Below are positions 55,301 to 63,751 of a stretch of DNA of 64,000 nt, one piece after another. The stretch covers positions 1 to 64,000 of the forward strand of contig QYPL01000020.1 of NCBI GenBank assembly GCA_007280515.1, read 5' to 3'. The notes below the pieces were generated by a model. It was not told the DNA's origin and made no database searches. It saw nothing but the letters and a program-made list of their open reading frames with translations. The stretch comes from Sediminibacterium sp. GTDB lineage: Bacteria > Bacteroidota > Bacteroidia > Chitinophagales > Chitinophagaceae. Position 1 is the first letter of the stretch. The number at the start of each line of letters is the position of its first letter. Made by a program: the position numbers and the translations under genes.

Positions 55301-55710
55301 TCCACTTCCCAACTAATAACAGCACCTGCTGCTCTTAGGGTAGCTGCTACTGAACAATATTTTTCTATGGACAGAGCGCAAGCTTTTTCTGCTTTTTCTT
55401 TGGTCATAGTACCTTTGAATTTGAAATTAATATGAACGGTCTTCCACAAAGCGGGTTCTTTCCCTGTTTCTCTTTCACCATCAATAATCATTTCAAAAAA
55501 TTCTATCGTTTCTTTTTGTTTATTTAATATCATCACAATATCTACACCACTACAAGCGCCTAGTGCACTCAATAAAGTTTGCATAGGTCTAAGTCCTGTG
55601 CCATGGCCTCCTTGGTCAACGGGAATATCCAACCTCATGTGATTATGTGCTTCATCGACTGCATTAAAAGCAAATCCATCGTTCATTCTTGTCACAACCA
55701 TCCTATCCAT
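55291..55710 (-). CDS. OsmC family protein
   Basis: A 139-residue OsmC/Ohr-type protein. Family members reduce organic peroxides with a pair of cysteines. Here one Cys is in the LLSALGACSGVDIVMIL helix and a second in the KACALSIEKYCSVAATL segment, the expected places. I use the ATG at 55710 (MDRMVVTRMNDGF); another ATG at 55749 would add 13 residues without resemblance to the family. It is divergent from metX across a 94-base gap with a TTACTTTG-type box for metX. Confidence 0.85.
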   Translation of the reverse strand: MDRMVVTRMNDGFAFNAVDEAHNHMRLDIPVDQGGHGTGLRPMQTLLSALGACSGVDIVMILNKQKETIEFFEMIIDGERETGKEPALWKTVHINFKFKGTMTKEKAEKACALSIEKYCSVAATLRAAGAVISWEVEIG

Positions 55711-55804
55711 AAAATAATAATTGTTAGTTAATTGAAATATAAATTCCAATGATTATGCAAATGTAATTCAAATAGATAGTTACTTTGCATTAGAATACGA
55801 AAAA

Positions 55805-56827
55805 ATGGAGCCCAAGATCTATAAATATCAAAGTCCTTTTACCTTAGAATGCGGGGTGAGCCTGCCCATGCTAACCATTGCCTATCATAGCTATGGTACT
55901 TATAGCCCTGGTAAGAAAGTGGCCTGGATATGCCATGCGCTTACTGCTAATTCAGATGCGGCCGATTGGTGGAAGGGCCTAGTAGGCGAGGGGGCCATTA
56001 TTAATCCAACAGATTACTTTATTGTTTGTGCAAATATTATTGGTTCTTGTTATGGTTCTACGGGGCCATTAAGTGCAGAGACTATTGGTACCGATATCAG
56101 TTTTGATAATTTCCCAACGGTGACCATTCGCGATATGGTGAAGGCGCATATTTTATTAAGAACGCATTTGGGTATTGAATCTATAGACCTTTTATTAGGC
56201 GGAAGTATGGGTGGCTATCAAGCATTAGAATGGGCCATATTTGAACCCAACGTTATTAAAAAAATGTTCCTAATTGCAACATCATCTTCAGAAAGTGCTT
56301 GGGGTGTGGCAGTGCATACCGCACAACGTTTGGCTATTGAGGCCGATTGCACTTGGAAAGAACCCACTCCGAATGCTGGAGCAAAGGGATTGAAAGCCGC
56401 TAGAGCCATTGGTATGTTAACTTATCGTAATTATGGAATTTTTCAAGAGAAACAAACCGACGAGGACCCGGAAAAAATAGATAATTTTAAAGCTTCTTCT
56501 TATATAAATTACCAAGGTGATAAATTAGTAAGCAGGTTCAACGCTTATAGTTATTGGTTATTGACCAAGTCAATGGATAGTCATCATTTAGCCCGTAAAA
56601 GAGGTGGCGATTTAATTAAAACTTTAGGCAATATAAAAACACCCAGTTTTATAATGGGTGTTAATAGCGATATTTTATGTCCTTTAGATGAACAACGTTT
56701 TATGGAAAAACATATGCCCAATGCCACTTTAGTAGCCATTGATTCTGTCTATGGTCATGATGGATTCATTATAGAGTCTATTCAAATTACCGCCCATTTA
56801 AAAGCTTGGTTAAACAAAGTAGGCTAG
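55805..56827 (+). CDS. metX: Homoserine O-acetyltransferase
   Basis: An alpha/beta-hydrolase-fold acyltransferase of 340 residues that activates homoserine for methionine synthesis. The nucleophile Ser is in LLGGSMGGYQALEW; the acid and histidine come later in VNSDILCPLDEQ and YGHDGFII. The acyl donor (acetyl or succinyl) is not certain from sequence. A TTACTTTG box lies 17 bases before the ATG. Confidence 0.9.
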   Translation: MEPKIYKYQSPFTLECGVSLPMLTIAYHSYGTYSPGKKVAWICHALTANSDAADWWKGLVGEGAIINPTDYFIVCANIIGSCYGSTGPLSAETIGTDISFDNFPTVTIRDMVKAHILLRTHLGIESIDLLLGGSMGGYQALEWAIFEPNVIKKMFLIATSSSESAWGVAVHTAQRLAIEADCTWKEPTPNAGAKGLKAARAIGMLTYRNYGIFQEKQTDEDPEKIDNFKASSYINYQGDKLVSRFNAYSYWLLTKSMDSHHLARKRGGDLIKTLGNIKTPSFIMGVNSDILCPLDEQRFMEKHMPNATLVAIDSVYGHDGFIIESIQITAHLKAWLNKVG

Positions 56828-56828
56828 A

Positions 56829-57089
56829 CTATTGAATAAAAAATTGGGCTAAAAGGAATAGTAAGGCTATGCCCATTATTAAATACATTGACTTTCTATT
56901 CTTCCCTATTTTCAATACTACAATGGCCATGCCAATAAATGCCAATATTGACATCATAATGCCAGTTTTTACATTAAACCAGGGCATTGTTTTATAGAAA
57001 AAACTCTGAGAAAATGTGGAAAAAAGAATTAATAAGAGGATAGCTGCTTTATTTTTTGTAGTCATTTTGTTATTGTATACAGTCTTCAT
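56829..57089 (-). CDS. Small membrane protein of unknown function
   Basis: An 86-residue protein with three hydrophobic helices and no motif I recognise. A second ATG at 57065 (MTTKNKAAILLL) is a possible start. It converges with metX, the stops being one base apart, and is divergent from the DUF6728-like gene. I am not sure it is a conserved gene. Confidence 0.5.
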   Translation of the reverse strand: MKTVYNNKMTTKNKAAILLLILFSTFSQSFFYKTMPWFNVKTGIMMSILAFIGMAIVVLKIGKNRKSMYLIMGIALLFLLAQFFIQ

Positions 57090-57137
57090 AATCTAATTTA
57101 CATAAAATATTTTGACTAACTTTATAAAAACAAAGTA

Positions 57138-57317
57138 ATGAAATTTTTAAGACAAATTGGGGAGTACTTATTTATAGTAAAGCGTGATCCGAATCAAGAA
57201 AGAACAGGGATGATGAAGGCTATGCATGGCATGAATCGCCTTTCATTATTGATGTTTATTGTAGCATTATTCGTAATGCTATTCAAATTTGTGATTTTAC
57301 CTTATTTTAGAAAATAA
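57138..57317 (+). CDS. Small membrane protein, DUF6728-like
   Basis: A 59-residue open frame, short enough to be missed by common cut-offs. The sequence starts MKFLRQIGEYLFIVKRDPNQ, has a conserved-looking MKAMHGMNRLSLLMFIVA segment and one membrane helix, and ends LPYFRK. This pattern (basic amphipathic start, KRDPN, MHGMNR before a helix) resembles DUF6728 proteins of Bacteroidota as I remember them. The function is unknown. It is flanked by short AT-rich spacers. Confidence 0.7.
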   Translation: MKFLRQIGEYLFIVKRDPNQERTGMMKAMHGMNRLSLLMFIVALFVMLFKFVILPYFRK

Positions 57318-57371
57318 GCGAGGTGAATAAGTAAGGTAAATAAGAAGATCTAGCTAATAAATTCAAGTAGC

Positions 57372-58487
57372 CTATTTTTTTTGAATGGTCTCCATGATAA
57401 TTTCAGCAGCGACGTCTGTGGCCTTTTCGCCGGTCATGAGTATTTCTTTTAAAGCAGCGTATTGGGCGCTCATTTCATTTTGCGTTTTGCTATCTTCTAA
57501 TAATTTAGATAACTCTACCACTAAATTATTGGTATTTAATTCGTCTTGTATTAATTCTTTCACCACTTCTTTTTCCATAATCAAATTTACCAGCGCGATA
57601 AATTTAATTTTTACAAAAAATTTAGCCAGTGCATAAGTAATAGGACTTCCTTTATAACAAACTACTTGAGGCACATTTAATAAAGCGGTCTCTAAAGTAG
57701 CCGTACCGCTGGTAACTAGGGCTGCCTTACTATGTTGTAGTAATGCGTAAGTACTTGCTTTTACAATATGTACATTCAGTTGAGGGCTAATTAAACTATT
57801 AAACCATTCGTCATTTAAACCGGGTGCTTGAGCCACTACAAACTTATAAGCTGGAAAGTGAATAGCCACACTTAGCATAAGGGGTAATTTCTTTTCTATT
57901 TCTTGCTTTCTGCTTCCAGGTAATAATGCAATAATATTTTGACCTTGCAAACTAGGCAAGGGGTGTGCTAAGTTATCTTGAGCAGCGATTACTTCCATTA
58001 AGGGATGTCCTACATAATCTACTTCCCAATCCCATCTATCTTTAAAATACTTTTTCTCAAAAGGAAGTATACATAATAAACGATCAATACTTGCGCGCAT
58101 GGCAGGTACTCTATTTTCTTTCCAGGCCCAAACTTGAGGTGCAATAAAATAAACCACTTTTATTTTTTCTCGCTTGGCCCATTTTGCTATTCTTAAATTA
58201 AAACCAGGATAATCGATACAGATAAGTACATCAGGTGCGAAGGCTTTAATATCTTTTTTACAAAAACGAATATTATTTAAAATAGTAGATAGGTTTGAAA
58301 CTACTTCAGCAAAACCCATATAGGCTAAGTCTCTATAATGTTTTACTAAATGGCCACCTGCTGCTTTCATGAGTTCACCACCCCAGCATTTAATTTCTGC
58401 ATGCTGGTCCATTGACTTAATTGATTTAATTAAGTTGGCGCCGTGTAAGTCTCCGCTGGCTTCTCCAGCAATGATATAATATTTCAT
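57372..58487 (-). CDS. lpxB: Lipid-A-disaccharide synthase
   Basis: LpxB joins UDP-2,3-diacylglucosamine with lipid X in lipid A synthesis on the inner membrane. The 371-residue product begins MKYYIIAGEASGDLHGANLI, as LpxB does, and has LLPGSRKQEIEKKLPLML and the GTATLETAL motif of this GT-B family. It starts directly after the stop of the small membrane protein gene, in the operon surE-hyp-lpxB. Confidence 0.93.
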   Translation of the reverse strand: MKYYIIAGEASGDLHGANLIKSIKSMDQHAEIKCWGGELMKAAGGHLVKHYRDLAYMGFAEVVSNLSTILNNIRFCKKDIKAFAPDVLICIDYPGFNLRIAKWAKREKIKVVYFIAPQVWAWKENRVPAMRASIDRLLCILPFEKKYFKDRWDWEVDYVGHPLMEVIAAQDNLAHPLPSLQGQNIIALLPGSRKQEIEKKLPLMLSVAIHFPAYKFVVAQAPGLNDEWFNSLISPQLNVHIVKASTYALLQHSKAALVTSGTATLETALLNVPQVVCYKGSPITYALAKFFVKIKFIALVNLIMEKEVVKELIQDELNTNNLVVELSKLLEDSKTQNEMSAQYAALKEILMTGEKATDVAAEIIMETIQKK

Positions 58488-58781
58488 TTATAAAAACCAT
58501 TTACACGCAATAGCAATGACTGCGTAAATACAAGTAGAAAAGAATATTCCTTTAGCCGTTTTGTCTTTTTGCTTTTGAAAAAAGTAGGTAAGTACTGCGC
58601 CATTTATAAGTAAAGAGATACTTATCATAGCAGAAAGTAAAGACTTTTGTTGATTCAGTAGCTCTAAGAATTCTTGAAAGCTAAATAAGCTAAACCGGTA
58701 TTCATAGAATCCGAAGAATCCTAAAAAAGGCATGAACAAGCCAATAAGAACGCCTATAATATAATTATCTTTTTGCATCAT
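58488..58781 (-). CDS. Conserved membrane protein between surE and lpxB
   Basis: A 97-residue protein with three predicted helices. It sits between surE and lpxB with no gap to lpxB (stop codon directly followed by ATG), which fits a known layout in Bacteroidota. I do not know its function; association with lipid A synthesis is only a guess from position. Confidence 0.7.
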   Translation of the reverse strand: MMQKDNYIIGVLIGLFMPFLGFFGFYEYRFSLFSFQEFLELLNQQKSLLSAMISISLLINGAVLTYFFQKQKDKTAKGIFFSTCIYAVIAIACKWFL

Positions 58782-58803
58782 TTTAACGTCTATTCAATTG
58801 AAA

Positions 58804-59589
58804 TTACCATTTCCATTTTTTAGAAAGCTTTTCTTTAATGACATGGTTGGTAAGGTCAAATTGAACGGGTACCACACTCACATAATTATTTTTTAAAGCC
58901 CATACATCGGTATCTTTTGATTTATCAAAATTGACAAACTCGCCCGTTAGCCAATAATATTTTTTCCCATGCGGATCGGTTCTTTCAATAAACTTCTCAT
59001 CATATTTAGCATAAGACTGTTTGCAAATTTTAATTCCTTTTATTGAACTGGTGACCACTTTGGGAATATTTACATTCAAACATAAATGCTTATCTAATTT
59101 TTTATCAGCTAGTAATTGCTTAACTATAATACGCGCATAATGTTTGGCTGCGGTAAAATCGGCATCAATACTTAAGTCCAAAAGACTAAAGCCAATACTA
59201 GGTATACTTTCAATAGAAGCTTCTAAGGCTGCCGACATGGTGCCTGAGTAAATCACATTAATAGAGTGGTTAGCGCCATGATTAATACCACTTAAGCATA
59301 TAGTGGGTTTATGATGTAATACTTTATCTACTGCTAATTTTACACAATCAACAGGGGTGCCGCTGCAAGTATAAGCTTCTACACCATCAAGAATATGTGC
59401 TTTTTGTAATCTTAAATGATGGCCAAGGGTAATGGCATGACCCATTCCGCTTTGAGGTTTATCTGGGGCTACTACTATAATTTTACCAAGGTCCTTGACC
59501 GCTTCTACCAGTGCCTTAATGCCTGGGGCGCTAATACTATCATCGTTCGTAATTAATATAACGGGTCTCTCTGTTTTACTCTTTGCCAT
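58804..59589 (-). CDS. surE: 5'/3'-nucleotidase SurE
   Basis: A metal-dependent nucleotidase (261 residues) important in stationary-phase survival. The metal motif ILITNDDSISAPGI is at the N-terminus, followed by the conserved CSGTPVDCVKLA and SGINHGANHSINVIYSGT. I place the start at 59589: the longer frame to 59622 reads through the promoter. It is the first gene of surE-hyp-lpxB. Confidence 0.93.
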   Translation of the reverse strand: MAKSKTERPVILITNDDSISAPGIKALVEAVKDLGKIIVVAPDKPQSGMGHAITLGHHLRLQKAHILDGVEAYTCSGTPVDCVKLAVDKVLHHKPTICLSGINHGANHSINVIYSGTMSAALEASIESIPSIGFSLLDLSIDADFTAAKHYARIIVKQLLADKKLDKHLCLNVNIPKVVTSSIKGIKICKQSYAKYDEKFIERTDPHGKKYYWLTGEFVNFDKSKDTDVWALKNNYVSVVPVQFDLTNHVIKEKLSKKWKW

Positions 59590-59592
59590 ACT

Positions 59593-59623
59593 GCAAGTTA
59601 CCAAGATAGGTACTTGAAACAAA
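59593..59623 (-). promoter_or_regulatory. Promoter of the surE-lpxB operon
   Basis: Minus strand: TTTG (59620-59623), 19 bases, TAACTTGC (59593-59600). The ATG at 59589 is 3 bases downstream, so the transcript is likely leaderless. The same TTTG-N19-TAAnTTGC form drives the regulator gene on the other strand. Confidence 0.6.
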
Positions 59624-59644
59624 ATAAAGAAAATGCTAAAAATA

Positions 59645-59690
59645 TTTGGTAATACTAAATAAATTAGTAAATTGCACTAAAATAATTAGT
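59645..59690 (+). promoter_or_regulatory. Promoter and twin palindromic operators of the S24-type repressor
   Basis: TTTG (59645-59648), 19 bases and TAAATTGC (59668-59675) form the promoter. Two 15-bp palindromes ACTAA-N5-TTAGT lie at 59654-59668 (between the -33 and -7 elements) and 59676-59690 (over the transcription start and up to the ATG). Their starts are 22 bp apart, about two helical turns. Bound repressor would block RNA polymerase, so autoregulation is expected. Confidence 0.7.
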
Positions 59691-59691
59691 T

Positions 59692-60510
59692 ATGTCATAC
59701 GCAGGAAAGAATTTAAAATACATCAGAAAGCAGCGCGAATGGACACAAGAAGAAATGGCCAATCAGCTTCAAATTAAGCGTTCTTTAGTAGGCGCCTATG
59801 AAGAAGAGCGCGCAGAACCAAGGTTGGAAGTAATGGAGTCTATTTGTACTCTATTCTCCATTAATTTGGAGCAGTTCCTATTCCAAGACTTATCCCTAAC
59901 GGGGGCTATGGATGGGGATGGAGAAGGCAGTACTGGAAATAGTTCCAATAGTAATTATCTCGAGCGCAGACGTGCCCTAAAATCGGATAAAACCACCTCA
60001 TTAGCACCCATTGTTCCCTTTGTGCCTGTGAAGGCTGCAGCGGGTTATTTGGCAGGCTACGCCGATCCTGAATTCCTAGACGAGTTAAATACTTTCACTT
60101 TACCCATGTTAGCACCAGGCGACTACCGTGCTTTTGAAATCATAGGAGATAGTATGTTACCCACCCCAAGTGGAAGTGTCATTGTGGGCGAGAAGGTAGG
60201 CAGCTTCAAAGAGGTTAAAAATAGCAATACTTATATAGTGGTATCCAATTCAGATGGGGTAGTTTATAAGCGTATCATTACCAACGATGATAGGTCAAAA
60301 GAAGGAAATGGAGACAGGCTTACTTTGTTGAGCGACAATCCTTTATACGAGCCATATCAAGTAAATACAACTGATATTGTAGAAATATGGAAAGCAGTTT
60401 ATATCATACATAAAGCAGGGGCTCAGCCTATGTGGAATGTAGATCAATTAGCAGGTGTAGTCAATAACTTGCAAGATCAAATAACTAGCTTAAAAAATAA
60501 GTTGAATTAG
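59692..60510 (+). CDS. XRE-family regulator with LexA-like S24 peptidase domain
   Basis: A 272-residue transcriptional repressor. The N-terminal helix-turn-helix (about 6-62) has QREWTQEEMANQLQIKRSLV. A linker of Gly/Ser/Asn leads to the S24 domain with a cleavage-region-like KAAAGYLAGYADPEF, catalytic Ser154 (GDSM) and Lys193 (VVYKRI); the 39-residue spacing is close to that in LexA. A C-terminal helix (251-272) looks like a coiled coil. It could be inactivated by self-cleavage after a signal such as DNA damage; the signal is not known. Two palindromic operators overlap its promoter. Confidence 0.85.
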   Translation: MSYAGKNLKYIRKQREWTQEEMANQLQIKRSLVGAYEEERAEPRLEVMESICTLFSINLEQFLFQDLSLTGAMDGDGEGSTGNSSNSNYLERRRALKSDKTTSLAPIVPFVPVKAAAGYLAGYADPEFLDELNTFTLPMLAPGDYRAFEIIGDSMLPTPSGSVIVGEKVGSFKEVKNSNTYIVVSNSDGVVYKRIITNDDRSKEGNGDRLTLLSDNPLYEPYQVNTTDIVEIWKAVYIIHKAGAQPMWNVDQLAGVVNNLQDQITSLKNKLN

Positions 60511-60516
60511 AATAAT

Positions 60517-62052
60517 TTATTCCCACTCAATCGTGGCTGGGGGCTTAGAGCTTATATCGTAAACAACTCTATTGATACCTCTCACTTCATTGATAATGGC
60601 ATTGCTTACATGCGCTAAAAACTCATAAGGTAAGTGTGCCCAGTCGGCGGTCATCCCATCCACTGAGGTAACTGCTCTTAGGGCAATCGTAAATTCATAG
60701 GTTCTTTCGTCTCCCATTACACCCACGCTTTTTACGGGTAGTAAAATGGTACCGGCCTGCCAAACTTTGGAGTATAAATCAAACTCCTTTAAGGCATTCA
60801 TATATACATGATCGGCTGCTTGTAAGAGTGCCACTTTTTCTCTAGTAATATCTCCCAATATTCGAATGGCCAGTCCTGGTCCTGGGAAAGGATGTCTATT
60901 AATTAAATTAGCAGGTATGCCTAATTCAAGGCCTACTTTTCTAACCTCATCTTTGAATAAATACCTAAGGGGTTCTACCAATTTCAGGTGCATGGTGTCG
61001 GGTAAACCACCCACATTATGGTGAGACTTAATGGTTTGAGAAGGTCCGTGTACACTTACACTCTCAATGACGTCAGGATAAATTGTTCCTTGACCTAAAA
61101 ACTTAGCTTCTAATACTTTAGAGGCCTCTACTTGAAATACATCTATAAATAGTTTTCCTATAATTTTTCGCTTTTCTTCAGGCTCAGACTTACCTGCAAG
61201 GGCATCGTAGAACATATCTTTAGCATCTATGCCCTTTACATTTAATCCTAGGGTCTTATATATTTCTAAAACGTCTTGAAATTCATTTTTACGCAGTACG
61301 CCATTGTCTACAAATATGCCATGTAATCGGTCCCCAATGGCTCTGTGAATAAGGGTAGCGGCTACCGTACTATCCACCCCTCCGCTTAAGGCCATAATAA
61401 CATGACTATCTCCAATCTGAGCCTTTAGTTTATCTACCGTTTCTTGCACAAAGGAAGAAGGGGTCCAATTTTGCTGGCAGCCACAAATGCCTACCAAAAA
61501 GTTTTCAATCATCTTCTTGCCCTCAGTCGAATGATACACTTCTGGGTGAAATTGAAATCCGTGAAGGCTATGGCCATTATCCTGTTTTTTTCTAAAAGCT
61601 GCTACAGGAATACTTTCTGTATCGGCTAAGAGTTCAAAATTTGCCGGCAGTTGGGTAATGGAATCGCTGTGGCTCATCCAAACCTGACTGTTATTAGTGA
61701 TTCCTTTGAATATAATATCTTCTTTTTGGATGCGTAATTGAGCGCGTCCGTATTCTCTTTTATTTGATTTTTCTACCTTGCCTCCAAAGTTCTTCGCACT
61801 TAATTGGGCACCATAACAAACGGTTAAAACAGGCAGTTTGGCGAGGATGGCTTCTATATCAACATTGGGTGCATCTGCTTCGTTGACACTTGCAGGAGAG
61901 CCGCTTAAAATGACACCTTTTAGCGTACTATCAAATTCAATATTAGTATTAAAGGGCTTGATCTCGCAATACACATTCGCTTCTCTTACAGCACGTGCTA
62001 TAAGCTGTGTGTACTGGCTTCCGAAGTCTAGGATGAGGATTTTTTCAGTCAT
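60517..62052 (-). CDS. guaA: GMP synthase (glutamine-hydrolysing)
   Basis: Converts XMP to GMP with glutamine and ATP. The 511-residue product has a class I glutamine amidotransferase domain (Cys79 in LTVCYGAQL, His and Glu in [10 protein letters not shown]), the PP-loop [12 protein letters not shown] in the synthase domain, and the C-terminal dimerisation part ending PPATIEWE. The ATG at 62052 is used. It begins 15 bases after the rpsT terminator. Confidence 0.96.
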   Translation of the reverse strand: MTEKILILDFGSQYTQLIARAVREANVYCEIKPFNTNIEFDSTLKGVILSGSPASVNEADAPNVDIEAILAKLPVLTVCYGAQLSAKNFGGKVEKSNKREYGRAQLRIQKEDIIFKGITNNSQVWMSHSDSITQLPANFELLADTESIPVAAFRKKQDNGHSLHGFQFHPEVYHSTEGKKMIENFLVGICGCQQNWTPSSFVQETVDKLKAQIGDSHVIMALSGGVDSTVAATLIHRAIGDRLHGIFVDNGVLRKNEFQDVLEIYKTLGLNVKGIDAKDMFYDALAGKSEPEEKRKIIGKLFIDVFQVEASKVLEAKFLGQGTIYPDVIESVSVHGPSQTIKSHHNVGGLPDTMHLKLVEPLRYLFKDEVRKVGLELGIPANLINRHPFPGPGLAIRILGDITREKVALLQAADHVYMNALKEFDLYSKVWQAGTILLPVKSVGVMGDERTYEFTIALRAVTSVDGMTADWAHLPYEFLAHVSNAIINEVRGINRVVYDISSKPPATIEWE

Positions 62053-62066
62053 GTGGCGAAGATACA

Positions 62067-62102
62067 TAAAAAAAATCCCGCTCAGAATGCTCGGAGCGGG
62101 AT
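62067..62102 (-). terminator. Terminator of rpsT, just before guaA
   Basis: Minus strand: ATCCCGCTC (62102-62094) pairs with GAGCGGGAT (62083-62075) and an eight-T run follows (62075-62068). It sits 15 bases before the guaA start, so it ends rpsT and might act as an attenuator of guaA read-through. Confidence 0.8.
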
Positions 62103-62151
62103 GGGTATAATAGCTTTATAACTTAGTTAAGTTAGTGTCTAGTTTATTTAT

Positions 62152-62442
62152 TTAAGCAGTTGCTTTAGTAGCTGTTGCTTTTGCAGGAGTTGCTTTAACA
62201 GCAGTATGCTGTGCTAATTTGCTTTTTAAATTTGCCGCTTTATTCTTATGGATAATACCACGCTTAGCTAATTTATCAATTTGAGACATGATATTAGGTA
62301 ATTTCTCATCGTATACTTTTTGATCGTCTACGATCTTTAATTCACGAATAGCGTTACGGGTAGTTTTACCATAATAACGGTTTCTATCGCGACGTTTAGT
62401 TGCTTGTCTAATATCTTTTTTGGTAGCCGAATGATTTGCCAT
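62152..62442 (-). CDS. rpsT: 30S ribosomal protein S20
   Basis: A basic, helical 16S rRNA-binding protein of 96 residues. The start MANHSATKKDIRQATKRRDR is typical of S20, and the IDKLAKRGIIHKNKAANLKSKL-like region (about 51-72) is the conserved C-terminal helix. A tail of Ala/Thr/Lys repeats (about residues 78-96) extends beyond the usual S20. It has its own -7 box at 62466-62473. Confidence 0.94.
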   Translation of the reverse strand: MANHSATKKDIRQATKRRDRNRYYGKTTRNAIRELKIVDDQKVYDEKLPNIMSQIDKLAKRGIIHKNKAANLKSKLAQHTAVKATPAKATATKATA

Positions 62443-62465
62443 GTACTATTTAATTTTCAGGAGGG

Positions 62466-62473
62466 CAAAGGTA
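62466..62473 (-). promoter_or_regulatory. -7 box of rpsT
   Basis: Minus strand TACCTTTG, an exact TAnnTTTG match, 23 bases before the ATG at 62442. No -33 element at the usual distance. Confidence 0.5.
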
Positions 62474-62666
62474 AGGTACTTAAGCAAATAATTAAAATTA
62501 AAATCGAAAAAAAAGAGAATTATACATAAATAATTGATTATCAGTACATTATATATAATTTACTATCTAGCACTTCCGCCTTCATCCCTTTGTTCTTTTA
62601 GGGCTGTATTTAGCGCATTTAAACAGATATTTGCAACACCTAAAAACAACCCGCACTCATTTGGAA

Positions 62667-63677
62667 ATGACAATTGATAAATACCACCACTCACATCAGA
62701 ACGTAGCCGATAAATTAGTGAGAGAATACGAGGGGCCCACGCCCTTTGCCTTGTATTTAAAAACTTATTTTGCTGCCAATAAAAAACACGGAAGTAAGGA
62801 TCGTAAAAGCATTAGCGCCATTTGTTATGAGTACTTCAGAAAATTAAGTGCAAACTTTCCTTTGCAAAATTTTATTTCTTCAGCCATTGATATTCCAAAA
62901 TTTACGGCATCTCATTTGCAACAACCTTTATTATTTATTCGGGCAAGGCCTGGTAAAAAAGAACTCGTAAAAGCGAGTTTAGAAAAAGCAGGACTATTTT
63001 TTGAGTCCATTGGAGAAATGGCTTTTGCATTACCTAATACAAGTTCGCTTCAAAATATTATTTTACTAAATAAAGAAGCGGTCATTCAAGATATTAATTC
63101 GCAAGCACTCGCCTCTTTATTAAAATTAATTCCTTTAACAGAAAAGCCCCTGGTGGTTTGGGATCCTTGTGCAGCGAGTGGAGGGAAATCTATTTTAATA
63201 AAAGATACCATGCCCTCTGTGCAATTGCATGTATCCGATATTAGAGAAAATATTTTATTTAATTGCGAGAAGCGTTTAAAAGAAGCAGGTATTCAACCCG
63301 CCTCTTTGCAAGTAGTAGATATTACTTTGCCTTTTGCCATTAAAAAACAATTCGATTTTATTTTTGCCGACCTGCCTTGTTCAGGATCGGGCACTTGGGG
63401 TAGAACGCCAGAAAATTTAGTAGGCTATAAAGAACCACAATTAAATTCAATGATAAAATTACAAGAAAATATTTTGCATCATTTAATGCCTGCGATAAAA
63501 GTAGGAGGCTACTTATTAGCAGCTACTTGCTCAGTGTATAAAAATGAAAATGAAGAACAAATAGAAAAATTAGTAGCTACCGGTAAATTTAAATTAGTAG
63601 CCCAAGCCTATTTTATAGGCTATGATAAGCACGCCGATACACTGTTTGGCGCCTTGCTGCAGAAAACTTCAAATTAA
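62667..63677 (+). CDS. RsmB/NOP-family RNA (cytosine-C5) methyltransferase
   Basis: A 336-residue SAM-dependent methyltransferase for cytosine in rRNA or tRNA. An N-terminal helical NusB-like/recognition part is followed by the SAM motif VVWDPCAASGGKSILI, the DLPCSGSGTWGRTPE motif IV with its Cys, and ATCSVYKNENEEQ motif VI with the catalytic Cys. Both cysteines are in the usual places. I prefer the ATG at 62667 to a TTG at 62631, because the latter is inside a GATATTTG -7-like box. Confidence 0.87.
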   Translation: MTIDKYHHSHQNVADKLVREYEGPTPFALYLKTYFAANKKHGSKDRKSISAICYEYFRKLSANFPLQNFISSAIDIPKFTASHLQQPLLFIRARPGKKELVKASLEKAGLFFESIGEMAFALPNTSSLQNIILLNKEAVIQDINSQALASLLKLIPLTEKPLVVWDPCAASGGKSILIKDTMPSVQLHVSDIRENILFNCEKRLKEAGIQPASLQVVDITLPFAIKKQFDFIFADLPCSGSGTWGRTPENLVGYKEPQLNSMIKLQENILHHLMPAIKVGGYLLAATCSVYKNENEEQIEKLVATGKFKLVAQAYFIGYDKHADTLFGALLQKTSN

Positions 63678-63751
63678 AAATAGACGTAAAAAATATTAGT
63701 ATATAATAGAAGTATGTAATAGTTGCTAACTATCGCTTCTATTGAGTTTAA

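Noticed and set aside
55741-55804. Possible SAM riboswitch upstream of metX
   Set aside because: The gap is too short and has no stem-rich, G/C-containing structure; only a promoter-like box is seen.
62443-62465. CCCTCCTGA in the rpsT leader looks like the anti-Shine-Dalgarno end of 16S rRNA
   Set aside because: A short match that can arise by chance, with no pairing partner that I can identify; no regulatory claim is made.
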